NCBI GenBank assembly: GCA_021819085.1
Contig: JAKASJ010000015.1
Location: forward strand, 17,623 to 81,622
Length of the DNA stretch: 64,000 nucleotides
Origin: Pseudomonadota bacterium
GTDB taxonomy: Bacteria; Pseudomonadota; Gammaproteobacteria; Acidiferrobacterales; UBA6901
Reading direction: 5' to 3'
Of the stretch, positions 26,564 through 37,131 are shown piece by piece. A program made the translations under genes and the position numbers. The notes beneath the pieces were generated by a model that made no database searches, had not been told where the DNA came from, and saw only the letters and a program-made list of their open reading frames with translations. Every line of letters begins with the position of its first letter. The first letter of the stretch is position 1.

Positions 26564-27931
26564 TCAGAGCGCAGTCTCTGCCCGTTCCTCGGGCTGGGCG
26601 TGCACGAGATACTCCGGGAAGAAATCGGCCTGCTGCACGAGCCAGTCGAAATCCGACTGGCCGAGTTCCACCTGCATCTGCCACTGCCCGCCGGGCAACA
26701 CCCGCTCATCGGTGACATGCAATCTGGCGTGGATGAGGGCATGAAGTCTGCCTGCGGCCGTAGGCAGCAGCAGCCGGCGCGTGATGCGGTGACGACGGTA
26801 GTGCTCAGCGAGTGCTTCCAGCAGCAGCGGCACGCCGGCGCCGGTGGCTGCCGACAGCCAAACCTTCCTGACCGCGCCGCTCGCATCGCGCTCCACACGC
26901 GGCGGCTCGTTCACCAGGTCGATCTTGTTGAAAATCGTGATGCGCTCGACGTGCTCGGCGTGAATTTCCGCGAGAACCTCATCTACCTGCTGCGCCTGGT
27001 CACGCCGTTCGGGGTGGGCCGTATCGACCACGTGCAGCAACAGGTCGGCTTCCGCCACCTCCTCGAGCGTGGACTTGAAAGCCTCGACCAGCTTGTGGGG
27101 GAGATGGCGGATGAACCCGACAGTATCCGCAAGAATGATGCTGGCGCGACCAGGAAGCTCGATCCGGCGCATGGTCGGGTCAAGCGTCGCAAACAGTTGG
27201 TCGGCAGCATATACCTGGGCTCCGGTCAGCCGGTTGAACAGCGAGGACTTGCCGGCATTGGTATAACCCACCAACGACACCGTCGGTATGGGGATCTTGT
27301 TGCGTGCCTTGCGCCGCCCCTCCCTCTGGCCGCGTACCTTATCCAGCCGCCGGTTGAGGTGCTTGACACGTTCGCGGATCAGCCGGCGGTCTGTTTCGAG
27401 CTGGGTCTCGCCGGGACCCCGCAGGCCGATGCCGCCCTTTTGCCGCTCCAGATGCGTCCAGCCGCGCACAAGACGACTGGCGAGATGGTCGAGCTGCGCC
27501 AGTTCGACCTGCAGCTTGCCCTCGTGGCTGCGCGCGCGCTGCGCAAAGATATCGAGAATCAGGCCGGTGCGATCGAGCACGCGGGAGTCCGTGATTTTCT
27601 CGAGATTGCGCTCCTGGGCTGGTGAAAGATCGTGATTGACCAGAATCAGATCTGCCTCCTGCCGCGCCACGGCCGCGCGGACCTCATCCGCCTTGCCCTT
27701 GCCGAGGTAGGTCGCAGCGTCCGGCCGCTGGCGATTGCCCAGCACCACCTCGCACACCTCGGCACCCGCGGATTGGGCCAGCAGTTTCAGCTCCGCTACC
27801 TCGTTTTCCGCATCGCTGCCGGGGAAACACAGATGTACCAGTACGGCGCGCTCTGCGCCGCGGCGCGCAGCGCGCTGCCGCGCCGGACTATTCGTTTCCT
27901 GGGGCTTTTTCGTTGTCGTCGGAATGCTCAA
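26564..27931 (-). CDS. hflX: GTPase HflX
   Basis: A 455-residue ribosome-associated GTPase that splits stalled or heat-damaged 70S ribosomes. The N-terminal domain (about 25-200, including [10 protein letters not shown] and the Gly-rich [14 protein letters not shown]) precedes the G domain with G1 [10 protein letters not shown]3 DTVGF and G4 NKID. The first in-frame start is TTG at 27931, which lies 44 bases inside the hfq end; there is no ATG or GTG before the conserved region. The ribosome binding site is poor, so expression is probably coupled to hfq translation. Confidence 0.93.
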   Translation of the reverse strand: MSIPTTTKKPQETNSPARQRAARRGAERAVLVHLCFPGSDAENEVAELKLLAQSAGAEVCEVVLGNRQRPDAATYLGKGKADEVRAAVARQEADLILVNHDLSPAQERNLEKITDSRVLDRTGLILDIFAQRARSHEGKLQVELAQLDHLASRLVRGWTHLERQKGGIGLRGPGETQLETDRRLIRERVKHLNRRLDKVRGQREGRRKARNKIPIPTVSLVGYTNAGKSSLFNRLTGAQVYAADQLFATLDPTMRRIELPGRASIILADTVGFIRHLPHKLVEAFKSTLEEVAEADLLLHVVDTAHPERRDQAQQVDEVLAEIHAEHVERITIFNKIDLVNEPPRVERDASGAVRKVWLSAATGAGVPLLLEALAEHYRRHRITRRLLLPTAAGRLHALIHARLHVTDERVLPGGQWQMQVELGQSDFDWLVQQADFFPEYLVHAQPEERAETAL

Positions 27932-28151
27932 TGGAGAACTTCACCGGCCGGCTCGGCACAACCGTGGAAATAGCATGCTTGTAGATCATCTGGCTGACGG
28001 AATTCTTCAGCAACACAACAAACTGATCGAAAGATTCGATTTGTCCCTGCAGCTTGATTCCATTGACCAGAAAAATCGACACTGGAACCCGTTCCTTTCT
28101 CAGTACATTTAAGTAAGGGTCTTGTAGCGCCTGCCCTCTCTGCTGACTCAT
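27888..28151 (-). CDS. hfq: RNA chaperone Hfq
   Basis: An 87-residue Sm-like protein that forms hexamers and pairs small RNAs with mRNAs. The Sm1 part ([34 protein letters not shown]) and Sm2 part ([14 protein letters not shown]) are complete, with a short acidic tail. It lies between miaA and hflX as in most gammaproteobacteria, and its last 44 bases overlap the hflX frame. Confidence 0.98.
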   Translation of the reverse strand: MSQQRGQALQDPYLNVLRKERVPVSIFLVNGIKLQGQIESFDQFVVLLKNSVSQMIYKHAISTVVPSRPVKFSIEHSDDNEKAPGNE

Positions 28152-28245
28152 GACAGTTCTCCTGTTCTTATCATGCGTGCCGACTTCGGCACTCTAGTTC
28201 GGATAATCCCGGGGATCCGCGCCGGGCCCAGTGAAATTATACCCT

Positions 28246-29187
28246 TTAAGGCCACAAACTTCCGGACAAATGACCGGCGACCGCACGTTCGAATCCGTTT
28301 TGACTGCTGTCAAACCACTTTATATCCCGGATGGCACGCAACCACGTCAGCTGGCGCTTCGCAAGCTGACGTGTGGAGATAATACCCCTTTCAACCATTT
28401 CTTGGTAGTTGACGTTCCCGCTCAGGTATCCCCAGACCTGGCGATAGCCCACCGTGCGTACCGACGGCAGTTCCGGCGACAAGTCTCCACGCCGCCACAG
28501 TGCTTCGACCTCGGCGACGAATCCCTGTTGCAACATATTATGGAAGCGCGCGGCAATGCGCCGATGCAGCTCGGACCGCTCCCCCGGACAGGCAGCCAGC
28601 CTGATCGCACGATAGGGGAAGTCCGGGAGCGGGCTCGTCGCAAGTTCGCTCAGGGGCCGGCCGCTGACTTCGATCACCTCCAGGGCCCGCTGAATGCGTT
28701 GTGCATCGTGCGGATCGATGCGTCGGGCGGCGACCGGATCGCACCGGCGCAAACGATCATGCAGTGCCGGCCAACCGGCGCGCGTGGCCTCGCCGGCAAG
28801 CCGGCGGCGCACTGCCGGATCGGCCGAAGGCAGCGGCGACAATCCCTTCTCCAGCGCCCGAAAGTAGAACATCGTGCCGCCGGCAAGCAGCGGTATGCGG
28901 CCGGCGGCGGTGACTTCGGCCATTTCCCGCAAGGCATCAGCGCGGAACTCCGCCGCTGAATAGGACTGCGCCGGATCGCGGATGTCAATCAGCCGATGGA
29001 CGGCGCGCGCCTGCTCCTCAAGACTCGGCTTGGCGGTGCCGATATCCATGCCGCGGTATACCTGGGAGGAATCGACGCTGATGATTTCCAGCGGCAGCCA
29101 GTCGTGCAGGGCCAGCGCGAGCCTGGTCTTGCCGGCCGCAGTCGGCCCCATAAGGAAGATGGCCGGCGGCAAGGTCTCATAACTCAT
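28246..29187 (-). CDS. miaA: tRNA dimethylallyltransferase
   Basis: A 313-residue enzyme that adds an isopentenyl group to A37 of tRNAs reading U-starting codons. The P-loop GPTAAGKT is near residue 14, followed by [16 protein letters not shown] and the [10 protein letters not shown] loop. The chosen ATG 29187 (MSYETL) matches the family; a GTG 33 bases upstream is possible, and neither has a strong ribosome binding site. It heads the miaA-hfq-hflXKC cluster; the usual upstream mutL is replaced by a divergent HDOD gene. Confidence 0.95.
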   Translation of the reverse strand: MSYETLPPAIFLMGPTAAGKTRLALALHDWLPLEIISVDSSQVYRGMDIGTAKPSLEEQARAVHRLIDIRDPAQSYSAAEFRADALREMAEVTAAGRIPLLAGGTMFYFRALEKGLSPLPSADPAVRRRLAGEATRAGWPALHDRLRRCDPVAARRIDPHDAQRIQRALEVIEVSGRPLSELATSPLPDFPYRAIRLAACPGERSELHRRIAARFHNMLQQGFVAEVEALWRRGDLSPELPSVRTVGYRQVWGYLSGNVNYQEMVERGIISTRQLAKRQLTWLRAIRDIKWFDSSQNGFERAVAGHLSGSLWP

Positions 29188-29344
29188 GGGAAAAATTATG
29201 CCATGCGCGGCCGGTTTCACAACCGCACTGCCGGCTGGCCGGCGATCGTCTATGCTTCATAGAAGCTCCCGGCATCCGAACGCGACCAGTCGGCCGTACC
29301 CAGGCGGGAAACCGGACTGACACTAACAAGAGGCAAAGGATAAC

Positions 29345-30184
29345 GTGCAGACATCCATCGATCACTTCGTTTCCACTCTGCTGGACGACATCCGCCACCA
29401 CCGGCTCAAGCTGCCGATCCTTCCGGAAGTTGCTCTCAAGGTCCGCGAAGCGGTTTCCGACAGCAACGCCCCCGCGGCTCGCATCGCCAAGATCGTCAGC
29501 GCCGATACGGCGCTGAGCGCACGCCTGATCCAGGTAGCAAACAGCCCGCTGTTCCGCGGCACCAACCGCATCGAGAGCGTGCAGACTGCGATCGCACGCC
29601 TTGGGGTACCGCAGGTGCGCAGCCTCGTCACCAGCCTGATCATGCAGCAGATGTACCGGACCCAGGTGCCGGCCCTCAGGCAACGCATGAAGCAGCTGTG
29701 GGAGCACAGCACCGACGTGGCCGCAATCAGTCACGCGCTGGCACGCAAATTCACGACGCTCAAGCCCGACGAGGCGCTGCTTGCCGGCCTGGTCCACGAC
29801 ATCGGCGCCCTCCCCATCCTGGCGCGCTCCGAGGACGTTCCCGAGCTTGCAGGCGATCCGTGCGCACTCGACGAAGTCATCGACAAACTGCATGCGTCGG
29901 TGGGAAGGGTCATACTGGAAGCGTGGAAGTTTCCGCCCGAGCTGGTGGACGTCGCGGCCCAGCACGAAGACCTGATGCGCATTCCCGACAAGATCGCGTA
30001 TGTCGACGTCGTGCTCGTAGCCAACCTGCACAGCTACCTTGGTACGGACCACCGTCTTACCCGAATCGACTGGAGAACAATCCCGGCCTTCACCGTCCTC
30101 GGTCTCACCCCGGATCAGAGTATCGCAGCGCTGGAGGAGGCGCGCGCCGACGTCAACGAGATGAAGAATCTGCTGGCCGCATAA
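29345..30184 (+). CDS. HDOD domain signalling protein
   Basis: A 279-residue protein whose HDOD domain covers about residues 15-215 (LPILPEVALKVREAV, ADTALSARLIQVANSPLFRG, LVHDIGALPIL). HDOD proteins are degenerate relatives of HD phosphohydrolases that act as scaffolds in signalling, motility or stress responses. No output domain is attached. It starts at GTG 29345 with AAGGA four bases upstream. It is divergent from miaA and convergent with lysS, whose stop is 14 bases away. Confidence 0.88.
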   Translation: MQTSIDHFVSTLLDDIRHHRLKLPILPEVALKVREAVSDSNAPAARIAKIVSADTALSARLIQVANSPLFRGTNRIESVQTAIARLGVPQVRSLVTSLIMQQMYRTQVPALRQRMKQLWEHSTDVAAISHALARKFTTLKPDEALLAGLVHDIGALPILARSEDVPELAGDPCALDEVIDKLHASVGRVILEAWKFPPELVDVAAQHEDLMRIPDKIAYVDVVLVANLHSYLGTDHRLTRIDWRTIPAFTVLGLTPDQSIAALEEARADVNEMKNLLAA

Positions 30185-30198
30185 GGGCCTGCCGCGCC

Positions 30199-31731
30199 TC
30201 AGCTTCCCCCGGATTCCGGACGCATGTGCGGAAACAGGATCACGTCGCGTATGCTCGGTGAATCCGTGAACAGCATCACCAGCCGGTCGACCCCTATGCC
30301 CTCGCCAGCCGTCGGCGGCATTCCGTGCTCGAGCGCACGTATGTAGTCGGCATCGAAATGCATGGCTTCCTCGTCGCCGGCCTCCTTCTCCTGGACCTGC
30401 CTGCGGAAGCGCTCGGCCTGGTCCTCGGCATCGTTCAGCTCCGAGAAGCCGTTGGCAATCTCGCGTCCGCCCACGAAGAACTCGAAGCGGTCGGTCACGG
30501 ACGGATCACGGTCGTTGCGCCGCGCCAGCGGTGAGACCTCGGTCGGATAGGCCGTGATGAACGTCGGGTTCCTGAGCTTCGGCTCGACCGTCTTCTCGAA
30601 GATCTCGATCTGGACCTTGCCGAGCCCATAGCTGTCCTTGAGCGGGAGGTGCAGGCCCGCCGCGACGCGCCGCGCGGCCTCCAGCGTCTCGAGGTCCGCG
30701 GGTGCGACCCCGGGATTGAAGTACAGGATCGACTCCGTGACGGTCATGCGCGCAAACGGTCTGGCAAAATCGTACTCCTCACCCTGGTAGGACAACGTGC
30801 TCGCGCTGATGACTTCCTGCGCCAGCGCACGCAGCATCTCTTCGGTCAGGTTCATCAGGTCGTGGTAATCCGCGTAGGCCTGGTAGAACTCCAGCATCGT
30901 GAACTCCGGGTTATGTCGCGTGGACAGCCCCTCGTTGCGGAAATTGCGGTTGATCTCGAAAACCTTCTCGAATCCGCCCACAACCAGGCGCTTGAGATAG
31001 AGTTCCGGCGCGATGCGCAAAAACAGCTGCATGTCGAGGGCGTGATGATGGGTGACGAACGGCCGCGCCGTGGCGCCGCCCGGTATCGCCTGCATCATCG
31101 GTGTCTCGACCTCCATGAAGTCGCGCTCGATCAGAAAGCGGCGCAGGAAGCCGACGACATCGGAGCGCACGCGGAAGGTCTTGCGCGCCACCTCGTTCAT
31201 GATCAGATCGAGGTAGCGACGCCGGTAGCGTGTTTCCTGATCGGCCAGGCCGTGAAACTTCTCCGGCAGCGGCCGCAGCGCCTTGGTAAGAAGCCTCATT
31301 GCGTCGACCCTGACAGAGAGCTCCCCGGACTTGGTCTTGAACAGCACCCCCTCGGCCCCGAGGATATCGCCGATATCCCATTTCCTGAACTCCTCGTAAA
31401 CCGCCTCGCCCAGCGCGTCGCGCTGCACATAGAGCTGGATGCGACCGGACATGTCCTGCAGATGCGCAAAGCTTGCCTTGCCCATGATGCGGCGCGTCAT
31501 GAGGCGACCCGCCACCCGCACGCGCAGCGGCCGCGCTTCGAGCGCCGCGGCGTCGTGCCCGCCGTACTCGGCGTGCAGCTCACCCGCGACGACGTTGCGG
31601 CGGAAATCGTTGGGAAATGCCAGTCCCCGTTCACGCAGCTCCGCAAGCTTGGCACGGCGCTGGGCAATCTGGGCGTTCTCGTCCGACTGGGGCCGGGGCG
31701 TATCGTCTTCGGGGATCGCGGTCATGGTCAT
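30199..31731 (-). CDS. lysS: Lysyl-tRNA synthetase (class II)
   Basis: A 510-residue class II synthetase. The N-terminal OB-fold anticodon domain (about 60-170) is followed by the catalytic core with motif 1 ([21 protein letters not shown]), motif 2 ([20 protein letters not shown]) and motif 3 ([13 protein letters not shown]). ATG 31731 opens [10 protein letters not shown]; a second ATG six bases on is equally possible, and the frame upstream is not protein-like. The gene follows prfB in the same direction by 80 bases, the classical prfB-lysS order. Confidence 0.97.
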   Translation of the reverse strand: MTMTAIPEDDTPRPQSDENAQIAQRRAKLAELRERGLAFPNDFRRNVVAGELHAEYGGHDAAALEARPLRVRVAGRLMTRRIMGKASFAHLQDMSGRIQLYVQRDALGEAVYEEFRKWDIGDILGAEGVLFKTKSGELSVRVDAMRLLTKALRPLPEKFHGLADQETRYRRRYLDLIMNEVARKTFRVRSDVVGFLRRFLIERDFMEVETPMMQAIPGGATARPFVTHHHALDMQLFLRIAPELYLKRLVVGGFEKVFEINRNFRNEGLSTRHNPEFTMLEFYQAYADYHDLMNLTEEMLRALAQEVISASTLSYQGEEYDFARPFARMTVTESILYFNPGVAPADLETLEAARRVAAGLHLPLKDSYGLGKVQIEIFEKTVEPKLRNPTFITAYPTEVSPLARRNDRDPSVTDRFEFFVGGREIANGFSELNDAEDQAERFRRQVQEKEAGDEEAMHFDADYIRALEHGMPPTAGEGIGVDRLVMLFTDSPSIRDVILFPHMRPESGGS

Positions 31732-31811
31732 GTGCTGGCGGCTGATGTTATGGGGCACACCGGCAGCGGGCATGCGCGGCGCGCGCCGGAAGCAGAGTGT
31801 GGTTGCATGTT

Positions 31812-32910
31812 CTAAAGTCCGCTCTTCAGGCTGGCTTCGATGAAGCGGTCGAGATCACCGTCGAGCACCGCCTGAGTATTCGCGATCTCCACGCCGGTGC
31901 GCAAGTCCTTGATGCGCGACTGGTCGAGCACGTAGGAGCGGATCTGGCTGCCCCAGCTGATGTCGGACTTGGTCTCCTCCAGTTTCTGCTGAGTCTCGCG
32001 TTTGCGGCGCAGCTCCGCCTCATACAGGCGTGCCTTGAGCATGGCCATCGCGGCCGAACGGTTCTTGTGCTGGGACCGGTCGCTTTGGCACTGGACCACG
32101 ATGCCGGTGGGAACATGGGTAATGCGTATGGCCGATTCGGTGCGATTCACATGCTGGCCGCCGGCACCGCTGGCACGGTAGGTGTCTACGCGCAGATCTG
32201 CAGGATTGATATCGATGGCGATGTCTTCGTCCACCTCCGGGTACACGAACACCGAGGCGAACGAGGTATGCCGCCGGTTGCCGGAATCGAACGGGGACTT
32301 GCGCACCAGACGGTGGACACCGGTCTCGGTGCGAAGCCAGCCGTAAGCGTGGTCGGCGCTGAATTTAACGGTCGCACTTTTGATTCCGGCCACTTCGCCG
32401 TCGGACTGTTCGATCAGCTCGGTACGAAAACCCCGCCGCTCGCCCCAGCGCAGGTACATGCGCAGCAGCATCGCCGCCCAGTCCTGGGCCTCGGTTCCGC
32501 CCGAACCGGCCTGGATGTCGAGATACGCATTGGCATGATCCATTTCACCGGAAAACATCCGCTCGAACTCAAGCTCGGCCAGCCGCCGATCGAGCCCTTC
32601 GATATCGTGCGCGACCGATGCAAGTACCGCCTCATCGCGCTCTTCGCGTGCAAGCTGCAGCAGCTCATCGGCCTCGTTGAGTCCTGCGTCGAGGCGCAGC
32701 AGAGTGGCAACCACGTTTTCCAGGCGTGCCCGTTCACGACCGAGTTCCTGCGCGCGTTCCGGACTGGACCAGATGTTTGGCTGCTCCAGCTCCCTCACCA
32801 CCTCCGCGAGACGTTCCTGCTTGCCAGCGAAGTCAAAGATACCCCCTGAGCGCATCAGCACGCTGGCGAAGATCGTCGAGTTTATGCAACAGCGGATTGA
32901 TGTCTTCCAT
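31812..32910 (-). CDS. prfB: Peptide chain release factor 2, read by programmed +1 frameshift
   Basis: The full gene starts at ATG 32910. The first 25 codons ([11 protein letters not shown]...LRGYL) end at an in-frame TGA (32835-32833); a +1 shift there joins the main frame for another 340 residues, giving 365, the E. coli length. RF2 releases the chain at UGA and UAA. The SPF recognition motif (RKSPFDSGN) and the catalytic GGQ ([10 protein letters not shown]) are intact. The shift site at 32833-32847 is the classical one, so RF2 level autoregulates its own synthesis. A simple frame search gives only the second part with a false start near 32861. Confidence 0.96.
32832..32847 (-). promoter_or_regulatory. 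prfB programmed +1 frameshift site
   Basis: On the minus strand AGGGGGTATCTTTGAC contains the internal Shine-Dalgarno-like AGGGGG, the slippery CTT and the in-frame TGA followed by C, identical to the E. coli prfB element. Confidence 0.97.
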
Positions 32911-33000
32911 ATGGTCTCGAGCCTTCCGCCCTGGTGATTCGGTCAGCAGGGAAAAATGGCCAATTTAATTATTTAAAAACAAACTATTATATATTATAAT

Positions 33001-33579
33001 TCAGGTCTTACTTGAATTTCCAGGCACGGGCACGCCCAGGACCTCACCGATCACGCGCTTGACCGTCTTGATCGCCTCCGGCGCTTCGATTTCCATGATG
33101 TGTTCGATGACCCAGCGGTTATCGGTAACCGCCATCACTTCCGCTGCCTTCTCGCCGAGATAGCGCAGAAAACCGTAACCCGGACCGCCATCCCCGAATT
33201 CAAACTCTGCGTAGTCGCAGGCACGTTCGTTGAGCGTGGCGATGAATGGCCCGACATGATCGCCGGGGCCCAGGAAGTCGACCAGATTCGAATCCATGGT
33301 TTTGGCCAGGTGCTGGCCCAGCGCATTCATGAACGTCGCGCGGTCCTCTTCGTTCAGTTGACCATACACGATCCGGTCCGTGATCTGGAGCAGGAACGCG
33401 ATGAGCTCCGTGAGCAGCGCGGTATACTGGGCATCCGAGCTGATCCGGAATTCCTCCTTCTCCATGTGCCGGCCCACTTCGTGCGCCACACGCCAGATGG
33501 TCACACCCACGACACTGGCGCGATCCCCTAGGGTTTTCGGACCCTTCGATCGCCACCGCGTGTTGACTCGTATCGCCAT
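33001..33579 (-). CDS. Conserved-looking hypothetical protein
   Basis: A 192-residue soluble protein with no signal peptide or membrane segment; I do not recognise the family. It is basic at the N-terminus (MAIRVNTRWRSKGPKTLG) and largely helical, with an acidic, aromatic centre (HVGPFIATLNERACDYAEFEFGDGG is a distinctive stretch). ATG 33579 has GGAGG four bases upstream and is preferred over the much longer frame. It lies 90 bases upstream of prfB in the same direction; the AT-rich gap between them probably holds the prfB promoter. It is divergent from the Sel1 gene. Confidence 0.75.
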   Translation of the reverse strand: MAIRVNTRWRSKGPKTLGDRASVVGVTIWRVAHEVGRHMEKEEFRISSDAQYTALLTELIAFLLQITDRIVYGQLNEEDRATFMNALGQHLAKTMDSNLVDFLGPGDHVGPFIATLNERACDYAEFEFGDGGPGYGFLRYLGEKAAEVMAVTDNRWVIEHIMEIEAPEAIKTVKRVIGEVLGVPVPGNSSKT

Positions 33580-33738
33580 CGAACCTCCGCGAACTCGCAA
33601 ACCGCCATTATAGAGGGATAGTCGTCCGAGCAGAATCCTCAAAGCATCTGATGACAGCCGGTTTGCGATTCGCCGCCGGCCGGCCGCTCTGATAGAGTAA
33701 CGGCTGTTTGGCAAAATCACAGCAGGCAGGATTAATCC

Positions 33739-34170
33739 ATGTCCGGACTCGATATCGAAATGGCAAGCGGAATGGCGGCATTCGAGGCCAAGGAATTTGC
33801 GCGCGCGTGGCAGCTGCTCAAGCCGATTGCCGAACAGGGCGACGCGCAGGCGCAGCATCGCATGGCCATCATGTGCCAGAACGGGCTCGGAATGGTCAAG
33901 AACGACCTGATGGCGTTCAAATGGATGCAGGCCGCTGCCGATCAGGGCTACGCGTTGGCGCAGCACGGTCTCGGCTTCATGTATCTCTACGGCGAATGCG
34001 TCGAGAAGGATCCGCTCAAAGCCATCGAATGGCTGCGCCGCGCCGCCGAACAGGGGATGACGGGATCACAGATGACGCTGGGGATGATCTACGAACAGGG
34101 GCTGGGCGTCGAGAAGGATGAGGCGCAGGCCCGTCGGTGGTACCAGATGGCGGACGCAACCGCACGCTGA
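33739..34170 (+). CDS. Sel1-repeat protein
   Basis: A 143-residue protein made of about three Sel1-like (TPR-type) helical repeats of about 36 residues, for example AQHRMAIMCQNGLGMVKNDLMAFKWMQAAADQG and AQHGLGFMYLYGECVEKDPLKAIEWLRRAAEQG. Such repeats mediate protein contacts. There is no signal peptide, so the protein is probably cytoplasmic. No partner is evident from neighbours. Confidence 0.88.
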   Translation: MSGLDIEMASGMAAFEAKEFARAWQLLKPIAEQGDAQAQHRMAIMCQNGLGMVKNDLMAFKWMQAAADQGYALAQHGLGFMYLYGECVEKDPLKAIEWLRRAAEQGMTGSQMTLGMIYEQGLGVEKDEAQARRWYQMADATAR

Positions 34171-34235
34171 CCGGCCCGCCGCCACTTAATGCTGTCCCGG
34201 GCCTGCCCGTCCCTGGGCGCCCGGCGCCGCAACCG

Positions 34236-34433
34236 CTACTTCTTTGCCCAAGCCTTGAAGCCGTCGGTTTTCTGGGCAACACCATCGTTGTAACCGGCAT
34301 CGTAGGCCTCGTTGACGCGCTGCTCTTCGCGCTTGGGATTGTGCAGATAGCCACACGCCCAGCCATTGACGTAGTCCTTGTCCACACCGGTCTTCTCCAT
34401 CTTGGTGAGGGTATCGTAGTAGACATTAGTCAT
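34236..34433 (-). CDS. Small hypothetical protein (65 residues)
   Basis: A 65-residue polar protein rich in Tyr, Asp, Lys and Asn (MTNVYYDTLTKMEK...), with one Cys and no membrane segment. I do not know the family, but the composition is protein-like and the ATG at 34433 has GAGG upstream, though at an extended distance. It converges with the Sel1 gene. Confidence 0.6.
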   Translation of the reverse strand: MTNVYYDTLTKMEKTGVDKDYVNGWACGYLHNPKREEQRVNEAYDAGYNDGVAQKTDGFKAWAKK

Positions 34434-35327
34434 GAATCTCTGATCCTCTTTCAAAAAATGTGGTTTACCGCCGCCATCATGGCGAGCCCGGGCCGATATA
34501 TTACTCAGGCGGGCCGGGTTTTCAACCACAAGGCCCTGACGTCCCGGGTCAAACCGCTGCCCGGCCCGCGGGAATGGCACGATAGCACCGGAAATGGCTT
34601 CCGGCGCCGAAAAGGCACCGCTGCTGAAGACGACGAGGCAAGGCACAGGGTACGGGCGACGGGGCGTTGCCCAACGCACCCTGCCCGTGCAAAAACGGTC
34701 TATGTGCCACCGACAGGATCCGCTGCGAATTCCGTCCTCCACGGAAGCCTGCAACAGGCCACGCCCGATGGGCCGCACGCACAATACCGCCGCTCCAGGC
34801 CGCAGTTCCGGCACCTGCAATTCGGCTCTGATTCGACCCTTGGGCAAAAGGGATCAATGTGGCCCGCAACCGGGGTCGGGAAATTGCGGAGGTCGTGCTC
34901 AAGGACCAAAGCCCCGGATCAGGGACGGTTCGTCCTATCGCCACACAGGCAAGCAACATCGATCTGCCACCCAGGCCTTGATCGCGAAAACATTGCGAGT
35001 CGGTCCGCTATCCGGTCGGCAGTGAAGAAGAGGTCTGCAGTACAGGCCGGTAACGGGCCGCGGCCCGGGGATCGCCGTTGCCATCGCCGCTGAATCCACC
35101 GGGAACATTTCTCCTGCAACATCACTGCGCTATCGCATATAAAGAGCCAATGGCCGGCGGCTGGCAAGACAGCGCTTGCACTGGTAGGTTATTCTTCCGG
35201 TTTTGTCGTTGAGAATACAGAGGCTCTGGCGTCGGATCGAGTCCGGCTCGCCAGACTGAAGTTAAGGCCCAAGCAGCTGTCCCCGAAAAAATAGCTGTGC
35301 ACCCTGACCTGCGTGTCGCCGGAACCC
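34434..35327. other. Long non-coding stretch before the LPS island
   Basis: About 890 bases in which the reading frames on both strands show no protein-like composition. It includes the promoter region of the first glycosyltransferase gene. No repeat, tRNA or terminator could be supported. It may contain decayed coding sequence. Confidence 0.5.
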
Positions 35328-36293
35328 ATGACTGGACCTGACTGCGCTCGGCGCTTTTTCACCATTATCGTCAACTACAACGGTGGCTGCATGTTGTCAG
35401 AATGCCTGCGTTCAGTACTGAACCAGGGCGTGCCGGCAGAGCAGATCGTGGTCATCGACAATGGCAGTCGGGATGATTCCGTGGATCTGGCGGAACGGGA
35501 GGCGCCTGCTATAAACCTGATCCGCAATGACTGTAACGCAGGATTTGCCCGTGCCGTCAACCAAGGGCTGGAATTGGCAAACAGCGATTTTGTATTGCTT
35601 CTCAACAACGATGCGCAACTGCAGGCAGGCAGCCTGCGCGCCTTCGCCGAGGTCTTTGACGAGATTCCCACGGTGCTCATCGCTGGGGGGCAGCTGTATT
35701 ACCCGGACGGGCATCCGCAAAACTCGGTTGCGGCGATTCCGAGCCTCGCCGGCGAACTCCTGCCGAAGTTCCTGCAGAAATCGCGCAAGTCATGGCCGCT
35801 ACACGGCAAATCGCAGGGCTCCAGCCCGGTAGCAGTAGAAAGCGTGATAGGCGCCTGCCTGGCGATGCGTCGCTCCGGCCTCGCGGATCTCGGAAATTTG
35901 GACGAGGATTATTTCTTTTTTCTCGAGGAAACCGAGTGGTGCCAGCGCGCACGGCGTCTCGGTTTCCAGGTCTATCACGTTCCAGCGGCGCACGCGCTGC
36001 ACGCCCAGGGACAAACTGCGAAGCGCTTTCGCAGCGCCGCCCGTATCGAATTTCAGCGATCGAAGCTGATTTTCTTTCGTAAAACTCAGGGCCGTCTTGC
36101 CTATCTGCTTGTATCCGCGGTCCTGCCGGCAAAAGCAGTCGTGAACGCGCTCTCCAACAGCCTTGCCTGCATGTTAACCTTGTGCCAATCGGGCACGCAG
36201 CGCAGTCGCACGCTCGGTTACTGGCGAATCGTCCTTTGGCATATCCTCGGGCGCCCGAAAAGCTGGGGGTTGCCGGATAAATGCCGCCCTTAA
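35328..36293 (+). CDS. Glycosyltransferase family 2 (rhamnosyltransferase-like)
   Basis: A 321-residue GT-A glycosyltransferase. The nucleotide-binding part has IIVNYNGG at the start, VVIDNGSRDDS, and the divalent-cation motif as LLLNNDAQL (NND for DxD). The acceptor part has DEDYFFFLEETEWCQRARRLGF, typical of the GT2 group related to rhamnosyltransferases and dTDP-sugar enzymes. A C-terminal hydrophobic stretch (about 263-285) may attach it to the membrane. I use ATG 35328; a GTG 15 bases earlier is possible. It opens the LPS/O-antigen island and overlaps the region before the next gene. Confidence 0.85.
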   Translation: MTGPDCARRFFTIIVNYNGGCMLSECLRSVLNQGVPAEQIVVIDNGSRDDSVDLAEREAPAINLIRNDCNAGFARAVNQGLELANSDFVLLLNNDAQLQAGSLRAFAEVFDEIPTVLIAGGQLYYPDGHPQNSVAAIPSLAGELLPKFLQKSRKSWPLHGKSQGSSPVAVESVIGACLAMRRSGLADLGNLDEDYFFFLEETEWCQRARRLGFQVYHVPAAHALHAQGQTAKRFRSAARIEFQRSKLIFFRKTQGRLAYLLVSAVLPAKAVVNALSNSLACMLTLCQSGTQRSRTLGYWRIVLWHILGRPKSWGLPDKCRP

Positions 36294-36343
36294 AGCAACT
36301 ATGGTCTAATCAAGCTCTTGATGGCCAAAACGAAGACACCGCC

Positions 36344-37126
36344 ATGCCAGCCCTGAGTGTTGTCTATATTACCTGTAATGCCGCACGCTGTTTCGACGAG
36401 AGTTTGAAAAGCGTCACCGGTCTGACTGACGACATCGTGGTCATAGATTCGGGGAGCACCGATGACACGCTTGCCATCGCTGCCCGCCATGGTGCGCGAA
36501 TCGTGGTACGTGATTGGCGAGGTTTCGGACCGCAGAAGCAATTTGCCGTCGAACACGCAAATCACGACTGGGTATTGATCCTGGATGCCGACGAAATCTT
36601 GCTGTCGCCGGCCGTTATATCGATCCGGAATGCCCTGACCGCTGCCACCCTTCCTGCCGGCTTTACGCTGCGGCGGCACAATTTTTTTCATGGCAAGCGC
36701 ATACGCTTCGGGGACTGGGGAAAAGATGAGGTACTGCGCCTGGTCGATCGGCGGCGTGGTCGATTTTCAAACGATGCGGTCCACGAGCGATGGCTCACCG
36801 ACGGCTCGGTTTGCCGACTCAGTGCTGCAATCGGCCACCATTCGTTCGAAAGCTACAAGGCCATGTTGGCAAAGCTTGACCTCTATTCAGATCTGAATGC
36901 ACGCGGTCTGATGGCACGTGGCCGCACGATCAGCCGCTATGACCCCCCGCTGCACGCGCTCGCTGCCTTCCTGAAAGGCTACGTCTTCCGCCTCGGATTC
37001 CTGGACGGCAGCGATGGTGTCGGCATTGCCCTTGCCACAGCCCTGGGATCATTCATGAAATATGCCAAGGCACTGGAATTGCGACAGGCGGCAGCGCCCA
37101 TCGATCCAGCCAAGCCCAATCGATAG
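36344..37126 (+). CDS. Glycosyltransferase family 2, WaaE/KdtX-like LPS core transferase
   Basis: A 260-residue protein of the WaaE/KdtX group, which adds glucose to heptose of the LPS inner core. Key stretches are VVYITCNAARCFDESLKSV, DIVVIDSGSTDDT, the signature GFGPQKQFAVEHANHDWVLILDADE (DADE is the metal motif), and GDWGKDEVLRLVDRRRGRFSNDAVHE. It acts at the cytoplasmic face of the inner membrane. I place the start at ATG 36344, directly before the fold; an earlier ATG at 36281 overlaps the preceding gene and lacks homology. It precedes a heptosyltransferase-type gene by five bases. Confidence 0.88.
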   Translation: MPALSVVYITCNAARCFDESLKSVTGLTDDIVVIDSGSTDDTLAIAARHGARIVVRDWRGFGPQKQFAVEHANHDWVLILDADEILLSPAVISIRNALTAATLPAGFTLRRHNFFHGKRIRFGDWGKDEVLRLVDRRRGRFSNDAVHERWLTDGSVCRLSAAIGHHSFESYKAMLAKLDLYSDLNARGLMARGRTISRYDPPLHALAAFLKGYVFRLGFLDGSDGVGIALATALGSFMKYAKALELRQAAAPIDPAKPNR

Positions 37127-37131
37127 CTCAC

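Noticed and set aside
28290-28310. T-loop-like TTCGAATCC suggesting a tRNA
   Set aside because: It lies within the miaA coding sequence and no acceptor or anticodon stems can be formed around it.
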